A stretch of 64,000 nt of DNA from Tricholoma matsutake (GCA_026075535.2 AP026540.1:10850001-10914000); one strand, 5' to 3'. Counted from the first letter of the stretch, positions 1 through 11,324 are shown. Numbers and translations are program-made. The notes: generated by a model from the sequence alone, not told the origin.

Positions 1-4
1 GAAG

Positions 5-38
5 TAGTGTTGCCATGGCTCAAGCCATGGCAACACTA
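5..38. mobile_element. Minimal MITE relic (34-bp perfect palindrome)
   Basis: Two 16-bp arms, TAGTGTTGCCATGGCT and its exact reverse complement, are separated by two bases. The same ends bound the 346-bp hairpin MITE at 10054-10399, so this looks like an internal-deletion derivative that kept little more than its termini. The eight bases to the right are CATGGAAG. The window opens with GAAG on the left, which matches the last four of those bases and suggests an 8-bp hAT-type target duplication cut by the window edge. Confidence 0.6.
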
Positions 39-41
39 CAT

Positions 42-1921
42 GGAAGAAGCCATATTATCTTATGTTCTTCCCAACTGAGATTTTTGTTTGCACACATCAT
101 CCCAAAGGATATCCTGCTTGTCCTTTATGGGATACTTATCATGAATCCTTATGGATCAATTTTGTGCACAGCATGCATTCCACAGAACGAGGTGTCAATT
201 GCACTCTTCAACAGATGGCAGAATACATTGAAGACACTGGTCATTCTTTGGAACACTTCAGCTTACCTCAACCACAACTGCGCTCAACAGAGGTCATAAT
301 TGAACCGGAGGCATTTGAACATTGATTTGAGATTCTGCACACACAAGCTTCAGCAGAATTGACATCAATGAACCTTGAACAACAACATGTCTTCTACTCA
401 GTTTACAATGACATCAGAGAATGCAATACTAATGAAATGCACCTGCAATCCTATATTTGTCAAAGGACAACCTGGAAGAGGCAAGATGTACATCATAGGA
501 GCCATTGTTAAAATGTTGCCCAGTGAAGGAAACATTGTGCTCACAGTTGGAACAAGCACTTTAGCAGTGTCTCTTCATGAATGAGGTTGAACTGTGCACA
601 GCTTATTTGAAATCCTGTTACAGATGTACATTTTACATCCACACCATAATCTTCAAACAACACTAATCAATCTCATAAGAACAGCACTGATCTTTACTCA
701 AAAATTCATCTCAGTACACATCATGCACAACTCATTGAAAATGCCTCTGCAATTATATGGGAAAAATTTGTGGGTGCTAACAATGCAGCTGTGCAATGCG
801 CAAACAGAATATGTTGCCAAATCAGACACTCTGCATGTCCCTTTGGAGGAATTCCATTTGTTGGTCTTGGAGACTTCAGGCAAATCCTACCCATTGTCAA
901 AGGCCAAAGCCCTACTCCTACTATTGAAGCTTCCATCAAATCATCTCCACTTTGGCAAGAATTCACCATCTACACATTCAACTATCCACATTGCACAAGC
1001 AGAGATTCTGAATACACCAACTTTGTCGACCACACAGGTGAAGACTACAACCATTCACAAACTTCACTCCACCTTATAGACTGCCTCAACAGTCTTGATG
1101 AAATGCAGCAATCCCTTTTCCCCTCCAAAATTCTACACAACCCCTTTGTGGCACTAAAGCAGGCTTTTCTCACCCCTCTAAATGCCCATGTTGATGAGTT
1201 CAATGACAAAATGCTCCAACATCTGCCAGGTAACATAGGTAACTTGTTTTCAAATCCAGTGTATTCTACAACCACTCATCATTCTCAGAATCATACTACA
1301 GTGCAGATTGGAAGGAAGCCAGAGCTTCCAATACTCAAGAATACAAGAACTATAAGGAACTTAATATGATTTGATGGGGGAATCTAGAATACAGTACATG
1401 GACTCGAGTATAGACTATATATCAGTGGAATGACATATGATAATGGAGTGGCATGTGATAATGTAGTGATGATGTAAGAGGCACTCTTACACAGATATCA
1501 TTAAGAAAGATGATCAAATACACCTAGATGACAATGGCCTCGAATTCCTGTCTCTCATAAATCACAACAGCATTCCTCTGCACCATATGTATGCTGATGA
1601 GAAACATGTCAGTCAAAAAAAGGGACTAGTCAAAAATGCACAATTGATCATCAAACAACTCCCTTGTTGGTTCATTCAAATTCACGTCATGAACAACCTC
1701 ACAGGAGCACTCAATGAACCAATATTCCATGCATCCACTTTGAATTCACCCCCGCTAAATCTACCTGGACAATCCAAAGACTACAATATCCTCTTTGATT
1801 AGCTTATGCTATGTTCCATGGCTGTGTAGGACTGACTCTCAACAAAAGTATCATTGATACATGATCCAATGTATTCACCCATGGACAACTGTACACCTCC
1901 ATCTCACATGTTCACAATCAA
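42..1921 (+). pseudogene. Broken Helitron Pif1-type helicase
   Basis: Fragments in several frames keep the order of Pif1-like helicases of fungal Helitrons. A degenerate Walker A, FVKGQPGRGKM, lies near 460-490. A motif II/III-like block PFGGIPFVGLGDFRQILPIV is near 840-900. A late block reading RLQYPL..LAYAM is near 1775-1810, and the C-terminal signature VFTHGQLYTSISHV is near 1875-1915 (in-frame TGA just before). Pif1 helicases unwind DNA 5' to 3', and in Helitrons they are fused to the Rep nuclease for rolling-circle transposition. Here the Walker A is altered (GRGK for GTGK), stops and shifts are frequent, and no Rep domain is visible in the window. The copy is clearly dead. It differs from the helicase at 35.9-37.3 kb and so is a second Helitron lineage. 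Confidence 0.75.
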
Positions 1922-2767
1922 GCCAATACTTGATGATTATGTAATAATGCAGATAACCCTGATCCAGAACATGTGCACATGACAACAAACATTGTATATA
2001 AAGATTTGCTTTTGTAATTAAGTAACCATATCTCATCTGATGAGCAGCACAGCTGCAAGCACTTGTATATCATATAAAAATTAGGAAGTTCTGTTGTGCT
2101 TGCTTTGAAGTTTGTGATGTTGCTGATGTTTCAAGGGAGGACTCAAAATGTGATTAAAATCATCCCAGCTTTAGGCATCACCCAGTGGAACACTGTAAAA
2201 CTTTTAAGATACCATCTGCATGCATAGTTAAAACCTTGTCTGAAATTTTAGGATGTTCAGAGCAATGGGAGAAAAGATACAGAAGAAGGATTGAATTTGT
2301 GTGACAATGTGCACAACAGATTTTAAAGTTTGCCACACTAACAACATCATGTTGTGTTGCTATAGCTGTCACCCTCTTAACCCATACCTGGCACACCCCA
2401 GGGCTATGGGCTATGAGGGTATGGCCTTTGAGAAATGATCAAAAAAAGGTCTCAAAAAATCAGAAAATTTTACAAAACAATTGTATGATAATTATTGGGT
2501 TATTAAGAACTAGTATGACTAGAATAACTTGTGATATGAGTTGGTTGCATAGATTTTGATTATTCTATATGTAAATTATACTTGAATGAGTCAAGTAGAG
2601 CATCTAATTTTCAGGCATGAGGATCAGAATCAAGGTCAATGTACTTCTTAATGAGTGAAATGGCTGCGAGAATCTCACGACAGGTTGAGATAAACTCTGG
2701 TGAATAATCATCATCATCATCATCCCCACCATTAATCAGTGCCTGTTTCTGTGTGTTTCATGAATCC
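1922..2767. other. No recognisable gene
   Basis: AT-rich sequence downstream of the helicase relic. The only ORFs are short and resemble nothing I know. A short ATC microsatellite lies near 2707-2726. I see no element boundary, although the Helitron 3' end could lie here. Confidence 0.4.
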
Positions 2768-2775
2768 ATCACATG

Positions 2776-3566
2776 TAGTGTTGCTGTTAGGAAACCACCC
2801 CATTACCTAATAAAATTTCATTTTTATTTTATTATGTCAAATTACGCTACATTACACCAAATTACGCCAAATGATGCTACACTTTGATAGCATGAGAATT
2901 TTATTTTGCACGCATCAATATGTACGTGCATGTACGAGTGCGTCAGTAACAACAATGTACAATATATGTAACATAGTATATAAACCCTAAATATATGCCT
3001 AGGGACCCCAGTTGTGTTCTCTTAGGTATTCCACCTACACTTGTGGTGTGAAACACCTTTCTCAACAAACTCACCTATTAATAACCCCTCACATCAAAAC
3101 ATCAGTTCCCCCATCACGTGCGCGGATTCCACCCCCTTCTTGTAGAGAGAACCTGCACGGTCTTAGCTAGCAGATAGTGGGTGTCGCCCTAACAGTTGCC
3201 ACTGGCTTAGCTGAGGTTTTTCAATAAAAGGGCTATAACATGCCAGATAAATCTCCTAAATTTGCCAGGTTATTTGAGCACATGGATGGGCCCATAAGCC
3301 GAGTGGTTGTCTGCCAACATTAGTTGAACCAATCAATTGTCCCTGAGTTATTTAATAAACAAAATTTGGCTTGATGGCTTGGCTTGAAATCAAAGCTGAG
3401 TAAATAAGTCAGGAATGGGGGATCCAATCAGATAATGTTGGCAGAAGACCTCTCGGCTTATATGGGCCCATCCATATGCTCAAATATCCTAGTGAATTTA
3501 GAAAATTTATCTGGTATGCTATAGCCATTTTATTGAAAAACCTTGGCTGAGCCAGTGGCAACACTA
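2776..3566. mobile_element. hAT-type MITE, copy 1 (TAGTGTTGCCACTGGCT ends)
   Basis: The termini TAGTGTTGCCACTGGCT and AGCCAGTGGCAACACTA are inverted repeats that extend as an imperfect hairpin through most of the element. An exact 8-bp duplication ATCACATG flanks it (2768-2775 and 3567-3574), the length typical of hAT superfamily insertions. The left end is split nine bases in by the solo LTR at 2785-3194. Without that LTR the element is about 380 bp and matches the copy at 37542-37896. It has no coding capacity and depends on a transposase elsewhere. Confidence 0.85.
2785..3194. mobile_element. Solo LTR, 410 bp, inside the MITE
   Basis: The sequence begins TGTTAGGAAACC and ends GTCGCCCTAACA, so it has LTR-type TG...CA ends with short inverted termini. 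It is flanked by the 5-bp duplication GTTGC (2780-2784 and 3195-3199). A TATATAAACCC box near 2975 could be its promoter. No internal region is attached, so it is best read as a solo LTR left by recombination between two LTRs. Confidence 0.8.
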
Positions 3567-3574
3567 ATCACATG

Positions 3575-4213
3575 TTTAAAAGTCTGGTCTAGTCTGCTTT
3601 TTTGGGGCAGACTGCAACTGGACTGGTCCTATTTATTGAATGGACTGGACCAGGACCAGAAAGGACTGGAAAAAACCAGTCAAAAACTGGTCTGAACTGG
3701 TCCAGGCCAGTCAGGAATGAAACAGGAAAAACCCTCAGATAAGTGAGATTTCCAGGGCATGGAAGTAGAATCATGTCTTGCATGAGTAACCAGAACTGTA
3801 GTAAATGGTGTTACAAACATTGCCCATCTGCAACACAAAGTAATCTGACTGCTCCATCACATGTTATTGATGTTATGCTGCCAGCATTGCAAGCAAACCA
3901 CAATCTACCATGTAACATGAATAACACATGGTATGGCAGTCTGCTCACTTCATGTTAGAGACAGGGAATGTCCATGGAGTTATTGGCTACATTTTCAGTC
4001 TCTTATATAAGATGTCATTCTCACTCCCACACCCAGAGTAGTGCTCTGAAATGAAGAAACATTAGTAATATGTACAACAGTTTTGGGGCAAAAGGACACT
4101 GTTTATTGCATGTTTTTCAGGGGTTTGAAGGCCGAGCACTGTTGCTGTGCTCAAACCAGTCCAGATTGGCCTTTTGCAGTCCTTTGATCTGAAAAACAAA
4201 AAAAACTGCACTA
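3575..4213. repeat. Probable hAT family 1 remnant
   Basis: Between 3575 and 3720 there is a dense run of ACTGGTC/GACCAGT-like words around 'agtctggtctagtc', the same subterminal vocabulary as the intact elements at 6902-7728 and 24377-25199. Weaker traces occur near 4150-4190. I cannot define both ends, and no TSD was found. Confidence 0.4.
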
Positions 4214-4437
4214 GTGGTGTGTAGGGAATGTCATGGGCTACCATGGGGTTTTTCAGGGCAACCCGTGCCCATACCCATCAATACCCATGCCCATACACAA
4301 GGGTATGGGTTCTGATAGGTATGATGGGTCATGGGTTGGGTATAACCCATACAGGATTGAAACACATTAAAAGCAATCATTGATTGTTTATATGTTTACA
4401 CATATTTGTACACTCACCACATCAACCACCACTCTCG

Positions 4438-5110
4438 ATGACACTGCCACCTCCTCCCTTCCTACCCATAGAACCAACCACAGAAATGGGCCCAAACAAT
4501 GTTATCGTCATTTGGGCCCCTGGTAAGCTTCTTTTTATATATTCTTTGCTTTTTATTTTTCAACTAACTTATATTTTTTGTGTCTTATAGGTTTTGATGT
4601 ATAACAATGAAATGACATCAGGACAATGGCGGCGGCCACTTAAGGGACCATGAAAGCACCCCAAACCACTGCCACAAGTGACTGCTCGTGGGGTGGGAAT
4701 GGGTCCAACTACAAAACGGCAAGAGAACAGCAATGCTGCCACCAAACCAAATGAAAACAGAACAAGGATGGAACATGGGAGAGGAGGGGGAGACAATGAG
4801 GAGGAGGCAAGGCAAACAAAAAAGGCCTCCAAGAGATGTCAAACGATGTCTCTTGGGCCATTGGTAAGTTTTTTTCCTTCTATTTCATTTTTTGTTACTA
4901 ACAAATTTTTTTAACTACTAACTAGAACTGCTGACCACACTGATGATGACAGGATGATGAAGCTGACACAGCACTCACCCCACACTGCTGTGAGCCCCTG
5001 CTCGTGGGGTGGATCATGGGTACTCAACAATGACAATGATGTGGAGAGGGGAGGACAATGTCAACAACGAGGGGAAATAATTTATTTAATAGTTTATACT
5101 AGTATTTGGC
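4438..5110 (+). pseudogene. Cargo gene copy in element A (VWAPG/CSWGG exons)
   Basis: I do not recognise this gene family; I define it by comparing its copies in this window. Exon 1 starts at ATG 4438 and reads MTLPPPPFLPIEP then GPNNVIVIWAPG. It ends at a splice donor inside a palindrome (GGGCCCAAACAATG with its inverse, 4488-4519). Intron 1 is 4523-4590 (GTAAGC...CTAACTT...TTATAG). The second exon carries TSDCSWGGNGSN near 4672-4707 and ends in a second palindrome (AAGAGATGTC, 4829-4857). Intron 2 is 4864-4925 (GTAAGT...ACTAAC...CTAG). A third exon has SPCSWGGSW near 4993-5019. Reading frames break after intron 1, so this copy is probably dead, but its splice sites and motifs are kept. The function is unknown. 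Confidence 0.5.
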
Positions 5111-5149
5111 CTGAGCCCTACATTCATGTACAAAACCCGCTGTGCCTGC

Positions 5150-6503
5150 TGATGGTGCTCAACCCGAAAACCCAAACAAAACCCACAAAAAGGCTTCAGA
5201 TGGTATAACATGAGTCAGAGGAAGGATGCAAGGCCCTCTAGATGTCACCTGTCAGACCGACCATCAAATAGTCATAAAACAACTGCTTGTCGAAGCAGTT
5301 CAAAGCTAAAAGAATGTGTTTCGAGGACTTGCAATGATTTTCGAGACATTGCAATGATTTTCGAGATGTTGCGATATTTTTCGAGGTGTTGCGATATTTT
5401 TTGAGGTTTTTTTCGGAGAAGGTTCGAGGAATTTCAAGTGCACAAATATGTTCGGATGCAAGATTGGGGACTAGACGAGTAGTAGAAGTGAAACAAAGGT
5501 GAATCAAGGGAAACGAGAGCAAAAATAGCATAATGCGAGGAATCTCGAGGAATTTTGAGGAATTTTGAGGAAGTTTAGCGTAAAACACCAAACTTCAGAC
5601 TGAATAAGACTAAATCCAACTCTCAAATCACTGTGATCTGGGAGGAAGACGACGACTTTCTTGTTTTTCTTTGTATCTAGTACATCTTTTTATATAAAAT
5701 AAAGAAAGTACCTAAAAAGGCTAGTGAACATGAGGCAAACATGTGGAAAACTCAAGGCAAAAGACAATATAAGTATATCAGAACAATAAAGCAAGCCTAG
5801 AAAGGGTGAATATAACACATGATGAAGAAATAATAAGAAAGAATAGCTGGAAGCAGACTGTCCTTGTTATAAATTGAATAAAACATCAGAAACTGCTTCG
5901 AGCAGATTGTATGCATGCACATGTGGTCGAAATGTGTTCGATATACTCGAGATAGTGTCCCATGTGTCCAGCATGTGTCTGAAGATCATTCAAATAGGAA
6001 ATACTGTGTCCAAAGATGTTTTTTGAGGTTTGATGTTTTTCGAAGATTTTCGAAGTTTCTTCAGACTTTGTTCATGGCCCGATATCAGTGCAATATTGTT
6101 CGACAATGGTAGGGTATACGTCTGGCATGTGTGCGATGACCATTCAGATAGTGATATAGTGTCCAATGTCAATTTTCAATGTTTGATGATTTTTGAAGTC
6201 AGTCGAGGAAATATCGGACTTGTTCGAAGGCCGATATCACTGCGGTATTGCTTGAAACTGGTTCGGAACCCATCGACAATGTTCCAAGTGTATATCCTGA
6301 GCTGTACGAAGGTCAGGGGAATTGTATTATGGCAGCCGAAGGCATACAAAGAATTTTGAGGTGTCGCGAAGAATTTCGAAGCATTCTCATGACTTTGCAG
6401 AGGTTCGTAGAGTTTCGGAGGGGTTCATATGGGTTTGTAGAGCTTTGACAACGACCATAGATGTGTTTTCCAAGCTTGAATGACAAGGTGGGCCTATCAC
6501 CAC
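5150..6503. repeat. TTCGA-rich segment, copy A
   Basis: A 1.3-kb segment built from short degenerate units. Near 5320-5410 units of about 20 nt (cgaggacttgcaatgatttt and variants) repeat at least four times. The minus strand has a TATA-like tract (TTTTATATAAAAAGATG) near 5680-5700. The reverse complement is found, with substitutions but collinear, at about 27295-28690. A weaker relative lies at 41.6-42.0 kb. In both clear copies it sits beside the 3' side of the cargo gene. No credible ORF is present. Confidence 0.6.
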
Positions 6504-6619
6504 ATCACAGGTGTGGGTTGGGCAAGGGTTACTAAACCCCAACCCGTACCTGTACCCTTATGCACCTGTGGTGTCTACCCGCACAGGTTTACAAACCCAT
6601 GACATTCCCTAGTGGTGTG

Positions 6620-8554
6620 GCAGAGAGAACAGTCTAGTTGAGGTCCATTGACATTGGTCGGCTCATCACATGGTATTAGGTAAGCAATAACAATAAGAAA
6701 GAAAGATGGTCAGCAGAAAGAATGAGCCATAGGCTCAGTGGGCAGGGACAGCCATGTAGCAACACTAGGGGATGCAATCAACACTGTGATCAACAACAAT
6801 CAATGATCAACAACTCAATCAACAAGGTCACATGGGAAAATGTCAAAAATGTGTGGGCAATGATTTAGTTGTCAAAATCAAGTAAAGTGGGGAGGGATGA
6901 CTAGTGTTCAAGGGTCCAGTCCATAGGACCAAAAAAAAGACCAAAATTGAACTGAATTGGACTGGAAAAGACTGGACCAGCAGTCTATTTATGGACTGGT
7001 CTTTTGCAGTCCAGTTATCAGTCTTTCCATTTTGAAAATGTTGCAAAACCAAAGAAAACAGGTTTAAACTGGTTGAGACCAGTCTTATTGTGGGAGCATA
7101 TATTGGGCCATGTTCCCACATAAAATGTGGTAAATTTGGTCTCTGGTTCATACAAAATGGTTAAAAACTGAGCAAGATATAACCAAATACATTTTGGTAT
7201 GAGTATTTTGTCATATCAGATTGATCTTCATTATATGTTGATCATTTGCTTAATTATATGAGTGAACATAGGGCTAACATGTATTATAATACTCCCATCA
7301 TCTGTAAATGTATGCTAGGCATCACATAATTAATGGTTGTCACATTTCATTTCTTGTTGTTTGGCATGAGTCATTCAGTACATGTACTTTTATATTGATC
7401 ATAGCCAAGTCAAATCTTCATAAGAATTCTTGAAAGTTGGACCAAACAATGGGGAATTACAAGGTCTACCCATGCAAACAATGGTTATATGGGTCGAGTA
7501 ATCTCTGTGGAGATATATCTGGGTTATATTGGTACAATGATTTTCACAACAAAGCATTGGTCTGAACTGGTCTTAACTAGTCTTTTCAGGTTTATTAACT
7601 GCAAAAGACCAGTCCGAGGTGGTACAGTTCAGTCCTTACAGTATCTGGGTAGGTCCTGGACCTGTTGAGGTTGCAGTCTTTCCATTTTTGGGTCAGAAAA
7701 CTGAACTGGACTGGACCCTTAAACACTAGGGATGACTCCCTCACCATGTAAATAAAGAGTATGAAATATAAAACTTGAAGACTTGGGCCTGAGGGGCCAT
7801 AAACTTGAAAACCAAGGGGCTTATCTTAGATTCTACACCTTGTTGTGTAGAGGGCTTATGGGACTTTGAGGGTCTTGAGGGAAAACTTAGTGGAGGGAGC
7901 ATAAAAATGTGAGAAAAGTGGATGCTCCATTTGACAGGTGGGAGGACACCTAAATACAAATGAGAGGTAGTTTACAAAGCAAAAAACTGATTGCATGCAT
8001 TCTCTTGTGCCAACAGGGCCAAACAACCAGAGAGATAGAAGTAAAATCATCAGTGTCAAGAAGTATCAATGAAGTTCACAATAAGGGTGGTGTTTGTGAG
8101 GTTGATGTTGGGCTGGTATTGTCAAGTCCTTGTCTCAAGGTTTCACAGGCTGGGAATGACTCAGGGATCAGTTCAACATTGAGGCTCTCTATTTGCAGGA
8201 CACAACTTGTGTCCCCAGCAAGTGTGGAGAGCACTCAAATGGAACTTCTTGACCTTACCATCCAGTCAATCGACCCATCAATTTTGGATGTTGACTAGTC
8301 AGAAAAGGAAGTAGACATCGGATCGAATACTGGACCATTGCCAAGATGAGTTATAAATAAATCAAAGAAATGTCAAATGTGAGATTAATTGAAAACCCAG
8401 TACCATCCTTCCCATTGACAGCAGTGCTGTTGGGACAAAGGCCAAGGAAGCAGAGACACATAGCAAGTAAAAATAGATTGAAGAACTGTCAGTGATGCAG
8501 ATGCCAAGGCTGAAGAGGAAATAGAAAAAGGGTGGGGTTGATGAGTAGGCCTTA
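6620..8554. other. Unassigned stretch around a hAT element
   Basis: Outside the hAT element at 6902-7728 I find no known protein. A 112-codon plus-strand ORF at 7960-8298 and short minus-strand ORFs have no recognisable motif. The stretch leads into Copia reverse transcriptase sequence and could be the decayed upstream part of that element, but nothing in the translation proves it. Confidence 0.3.
6902..7728. mobile_element. hAT family 1 non-autonomous element, 827 bp
   Basis: The termini TAGTGTTCAAGGGTCCAG and GGACCCTTAAACACTA are flanked by the exact 8-bp duplication GGGATGAC (6894-6901 and 7729-7736). Both subterminal zones contain many ACTGGTC/GACCAGT words. The middle is AT-rich and non-coding. 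Its structure and length match 24377-25199 almost throughout. Confidence 0.9.
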
Positions 8555-8634
8555 TTACCATACCAAAGTGGTCCAGTTTTTTTCAGTCCAGCCTCCAGTC
8601 CTTTGCAGTCTGTGGACTGGACCTTAAAACACTA
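8555..8634. repeat. Orphan hAT family 1 end
   Basis: The sequence 'cagtctgtggactggacctt' followed by aaaacacta is a family 1 right terminus preceded by CAGTCC words. No matching left end or target duplication is visible nearby. It abuts the first clear Copia reverse-transcriptase codons. Confidence 0.5.
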
Positions 8635-8987
8635 TTGGGAGGGGGGTTACTGTGATGCACTCAAGTCCTTGAAGGATATGAATGTATACAAACTCGTCCC
8701 ACATAATTCTGTGCCATCAGAATGCTGCATATATAAGAGATGCCCTGTCTTCCACACATCAAATGTGATGAGAATGGAATACCAGTTTGCTGGAAGGTGC
8801 ATCTTGTATTTAAAGGTTTTGAACAGATCTTTGGCAAGGACTACACAAAAACCACCTCACCTACTGTGCACATGGATTCTTTTACATATTGCTGCTTCAC
8901 TGGGCTGGGATGCTCAACAAAGTGATGTCAAACCTGCTTTTCTTTATGGACTCTTACCAGCCAATGAAGTCCAATATATAGAACAGC

Positions 8988-9847
8988 TAAGGCATGACAC
9001 AGGTAACCCCCAGGTATATTTTTTGGTACCTGCACCCATACCCATGAACACTGCACCCACTACAGTTAGGGGTGCAGTTCTATTGTAGATTTGTGCAGTT
9101 TTGTAGGGGTTTGTGTGGGTCCTCACAGTTTCCCACAGAATTCTATATAATTAAGATAAATCTACATAATTACATACACAAAGAACCCCCTCCACTGTGT
9201 TTGGAGTGAGGGAGGGGTGGTGGTGGCTGTAATGGCATAAAACAAAAGAAGAAACCCCTCTACTTGTGTTTGGAGCAACATAGATGTTGTTTTTGACAAT
9301 TGCTGATGTTGATCAACAAAGTCATGTGACTAGGCATGTTACTAATAAAACCCATACAACCATGGAAAGGGGCACAATGGTGTAGTGGCAACCATCGTTC
9401 TCAGCCTAGGCCCTGTGACCAACTGACAGTAGGTAGGAGGTCTCGAGTTTGAATCCCACCCCTGTTCAGCCACTGGGGGGTTTTAGTGGGTATTATCCAA
9501 TGTGATGAGTCCCACACTACTGTAATCATACAGTGTGCATAAAATGCATTTCCTCCCTGGTAACCCTACTCTGAGGTTCATATTCCTTGGAATCCCTAAG
9601 CAGGTGGTGAAAGCAGTAACATTGTCATCCCCATATTAACCAGGATGGTCTTCCAGAAATGGAATTCTAGTGTCTCAAAGCCTCCTACAAATTGTGGGAA
9701 AAATGCTTCCACCAAAAAAAAAAAAAATACAACTGTGGAAATGGGTATGGTATTGCCTGGGCACAGCAAACATCCAACCCATACCCATACTTGAGCATAC
9801 CCATGAGCACATTATCATGGTGTTACCCATACCTGTGTCATGCCTTA
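8988..9847. mobile_element. hAT-like element (TAAGGCATGACACAGGT ends)
   Basis: Inverted termini TAAGGCATGACACAGGTAAC and a close inverse ending in ACCTGTGTCATGCCTTA are flanked by the exact 8-bp duplication AGAACAGC (8980-8987 and 9848-9855). The insertion splits Copia reverse transcriptase between two conserved blocks. It has no ORF of its own. A SINE-like sequence sits inside at 9369-9728. Confidence 0.85.
9369..9728 (+). mobile_element. tRNA-derived SINE
   Basis: A tRNA-like head has a box A-like GTGTAGTGGCAACC (about 9380) and a box B-like GAGTTTGAATCCC (about 9445), the internal promoter of RNA polymerase III. It is followed by about 250 bp of unrelated body and a 3' run of 14 A. Flanks ACAACCATGGAAA (9356-9368) and ACAACTGTGGAAA (9729-9741) form a 13-bp target duplication with two differences. 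This is the expected product of LINE-assisted retroposition. No LINE is seen in this window. Confidence 0.8.
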
Positions 9848-10053
9848 AGAACAGCCAGTGGGTTTTGAGGAGTTAGGAGAGGAGGATTGGGTATGGGGAT
9901 TACAATGAGGACTTTATGGTATGAAACAGAGTGCACACATCTGGGAATGTGCAAATGATTGCCTGGGTTTCACAAGACTTTCATGCAAGTCCTGTGTCTA
10001 TTATTGGAAGACTGATTCTGGCACCATTATAGCAGCTGTACATGTCAATCATG

Positions 10054-10399
10054 TAGTGTTGCCATGGCTCGAGCTGCAGTTTTGGCTATCTTGGGAAATA
10101 AATCATGTAAAATCACTAAAATATTTGAGGAGCTAGATCCCATCAAAAGCCAAGGGGTCTCCTGCCAACTCTAAGCGATCGGAGAAGCGGTTCCTGAGAT
10201 ATTCCGGTGGCTTTGAAATGGCTTGGCTTAGCCATTTCAAAGCCACCGGAATATCTCAGGAACCGCTTATCCAATCGCTTAGAATTGGCAGGAGACCCCT
10301 TGGCTTTTGATGGGATCTAGCTCCTCAAATATTTTAGTGATTTTACATAATTTATTTCCCAAGATAGCAAAAAATGAGGCTCGAGCCATGGCAACACTA
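10054..10399. mobile_element. Long-hairpin MITE, 346 bp
   Basis: Ends TAGTGTTGCCATGGCTCGAGC and the inverse GCTCGAGCCATGGCAACACTA. Apart from a few substitutions, the two halves are reverse complements almost to the centre (around 10220), so a transcript would fold into one hairpin with arms of roughly 165 bp. The 7-bp repeat TGTCAAT flanks it (10043-10049 and 10400-10406), with four extra bases CATG between the left repeat and the terminus. It interrupts the Copia reverse-transcriptase frame. Confidence 0.85.
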
Positions 10400-11324
10400 T
10401 GTCAATGACTACTTGTCTATTGCCAGCCAGAAGGAGGAGAACAAGCATTTTAAGGACCAGATATGAAAAGTCTGGACAATCTCAGAGCTTGGAACAGCAT
10501 GGTTTGTTGTGGGCATTACCATCTCCTGGGATAGGGAGCATTGGACAGTCACTTTATCACAGGCAGCACTGATGGAACCAGGCCAGAATCTATGTCACAT
10601 TGAATGCACCACACTTTCTCTAAAGGAACAGGCAAAACTAGCTATGTTACCATATCAATCATTGATTGGCTGTCTATTATATCTTGCTATTTTGACTCAT
10701 CCTGACATTACATTTGCAGTTCAAAAACTTTCCCAATTCCTGAAATCTTATTCATTTGGGCATTGGCGCATTGCCTTACACCTTGTCCAATATCTTAAGG
10801 GGACACACAATCTCAAACTTTACTTGGGAGGGGATAACCCCATCTCATTATTAGCATACACCAATTCTGACTGGGCCAGTTGTCTGGATACTAGGCAAAG
10901 TGTTGGTGGGTACATGTGCTCACTCAGATCTGGAGCAATTTCATGGGCTGCTCATAAGCAGAAGACTGTTGGAGCTTCCTCCTGTGAGGCCAAATGTGTT
11001 GCTGCTTTCGAAGTGGCAAAATAATGTATTTGGGTTTGTACATTACTTACTGTGATTGGTTACACACCCCATGCACCAACCCCAATGTTCTTGACAACAC
11101 AGCCTCTATCAGCTTGTCCAAAGAACCCCTTCTCCACTCAAGAGTGAAACATGTTGATATCAAATTTCATTTCTTGTGTGAATGAGTTCAATTGCAGGAG
11201 CTTGCCATATCCTATGTCAACAATTGCAATAACATTGCCAACCTTCTCACCAAGGCTCTCAGTGTCAAACCATTCACAAGACTTTGCAGCTTTCTGGGTC
11301 TTGCTTAATTTTCCCCTGATTCCA

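Larger units (their letters stand above)
4222..6611. mobile_element. hAT-like element A (TAGGGAATGTCATGGG ends) with cargo
   Basis: Sixteen-base inverted termini TAGGGAATGTCATGGG and CCCATGACATTCCCTA are flanked by the exact 8-bp duplication GTGGTGTG (4214-4221 and 6612-6619). Subterminal zones are packed with ACCCATACC/GGTATGGGT words on the left and related CACAGGT words on the right, as expected for hAT transposase binding sites. The interior holds a copy of the multi-exon cargo gene (about 4438-5110, plus strand) and a 1.3-kb TTCGA-rich segment (about 5150-6503). No transposase is encoded, so the element is non-autonomous. Confidence 0.85.
8635..11310 (+). pseudogene. Ty1/Copia pol: reverse transcriptase and RNase H, interrupted
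   Basis: The plus-strand translation follows the Copia pol order. NVYKLVPHNSVPS and a segment with VFKGFEQIFGKDYTKT (about 8670-8850) open the RVT_2 domain, and LGWDAQQSDVKPAFLYG (about 8900-8945) continues it. After a hAT-like insertion the frame resumes with GLYGMKQSAHIW (about 9910) and CVYYWKTDSGT (about 9990). After a MITE it resumes near 10400 and continues with HPDITFAVQKLSQF (about 10700). RNase H motifs are present at AYTNSDWASCLDTRQSVGGY (about 10855) and GASSCEAKC (about 10975). The tail EPLLHSRVKHVDIKFHF is near 11125. Reverse transcriptase copies element RNA into cDNA. The typical YVDD box has been lost near the MITE insertion, and stops and shifts are common. Gag and integrase are not joined to it here. 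Confidence 0.85.
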
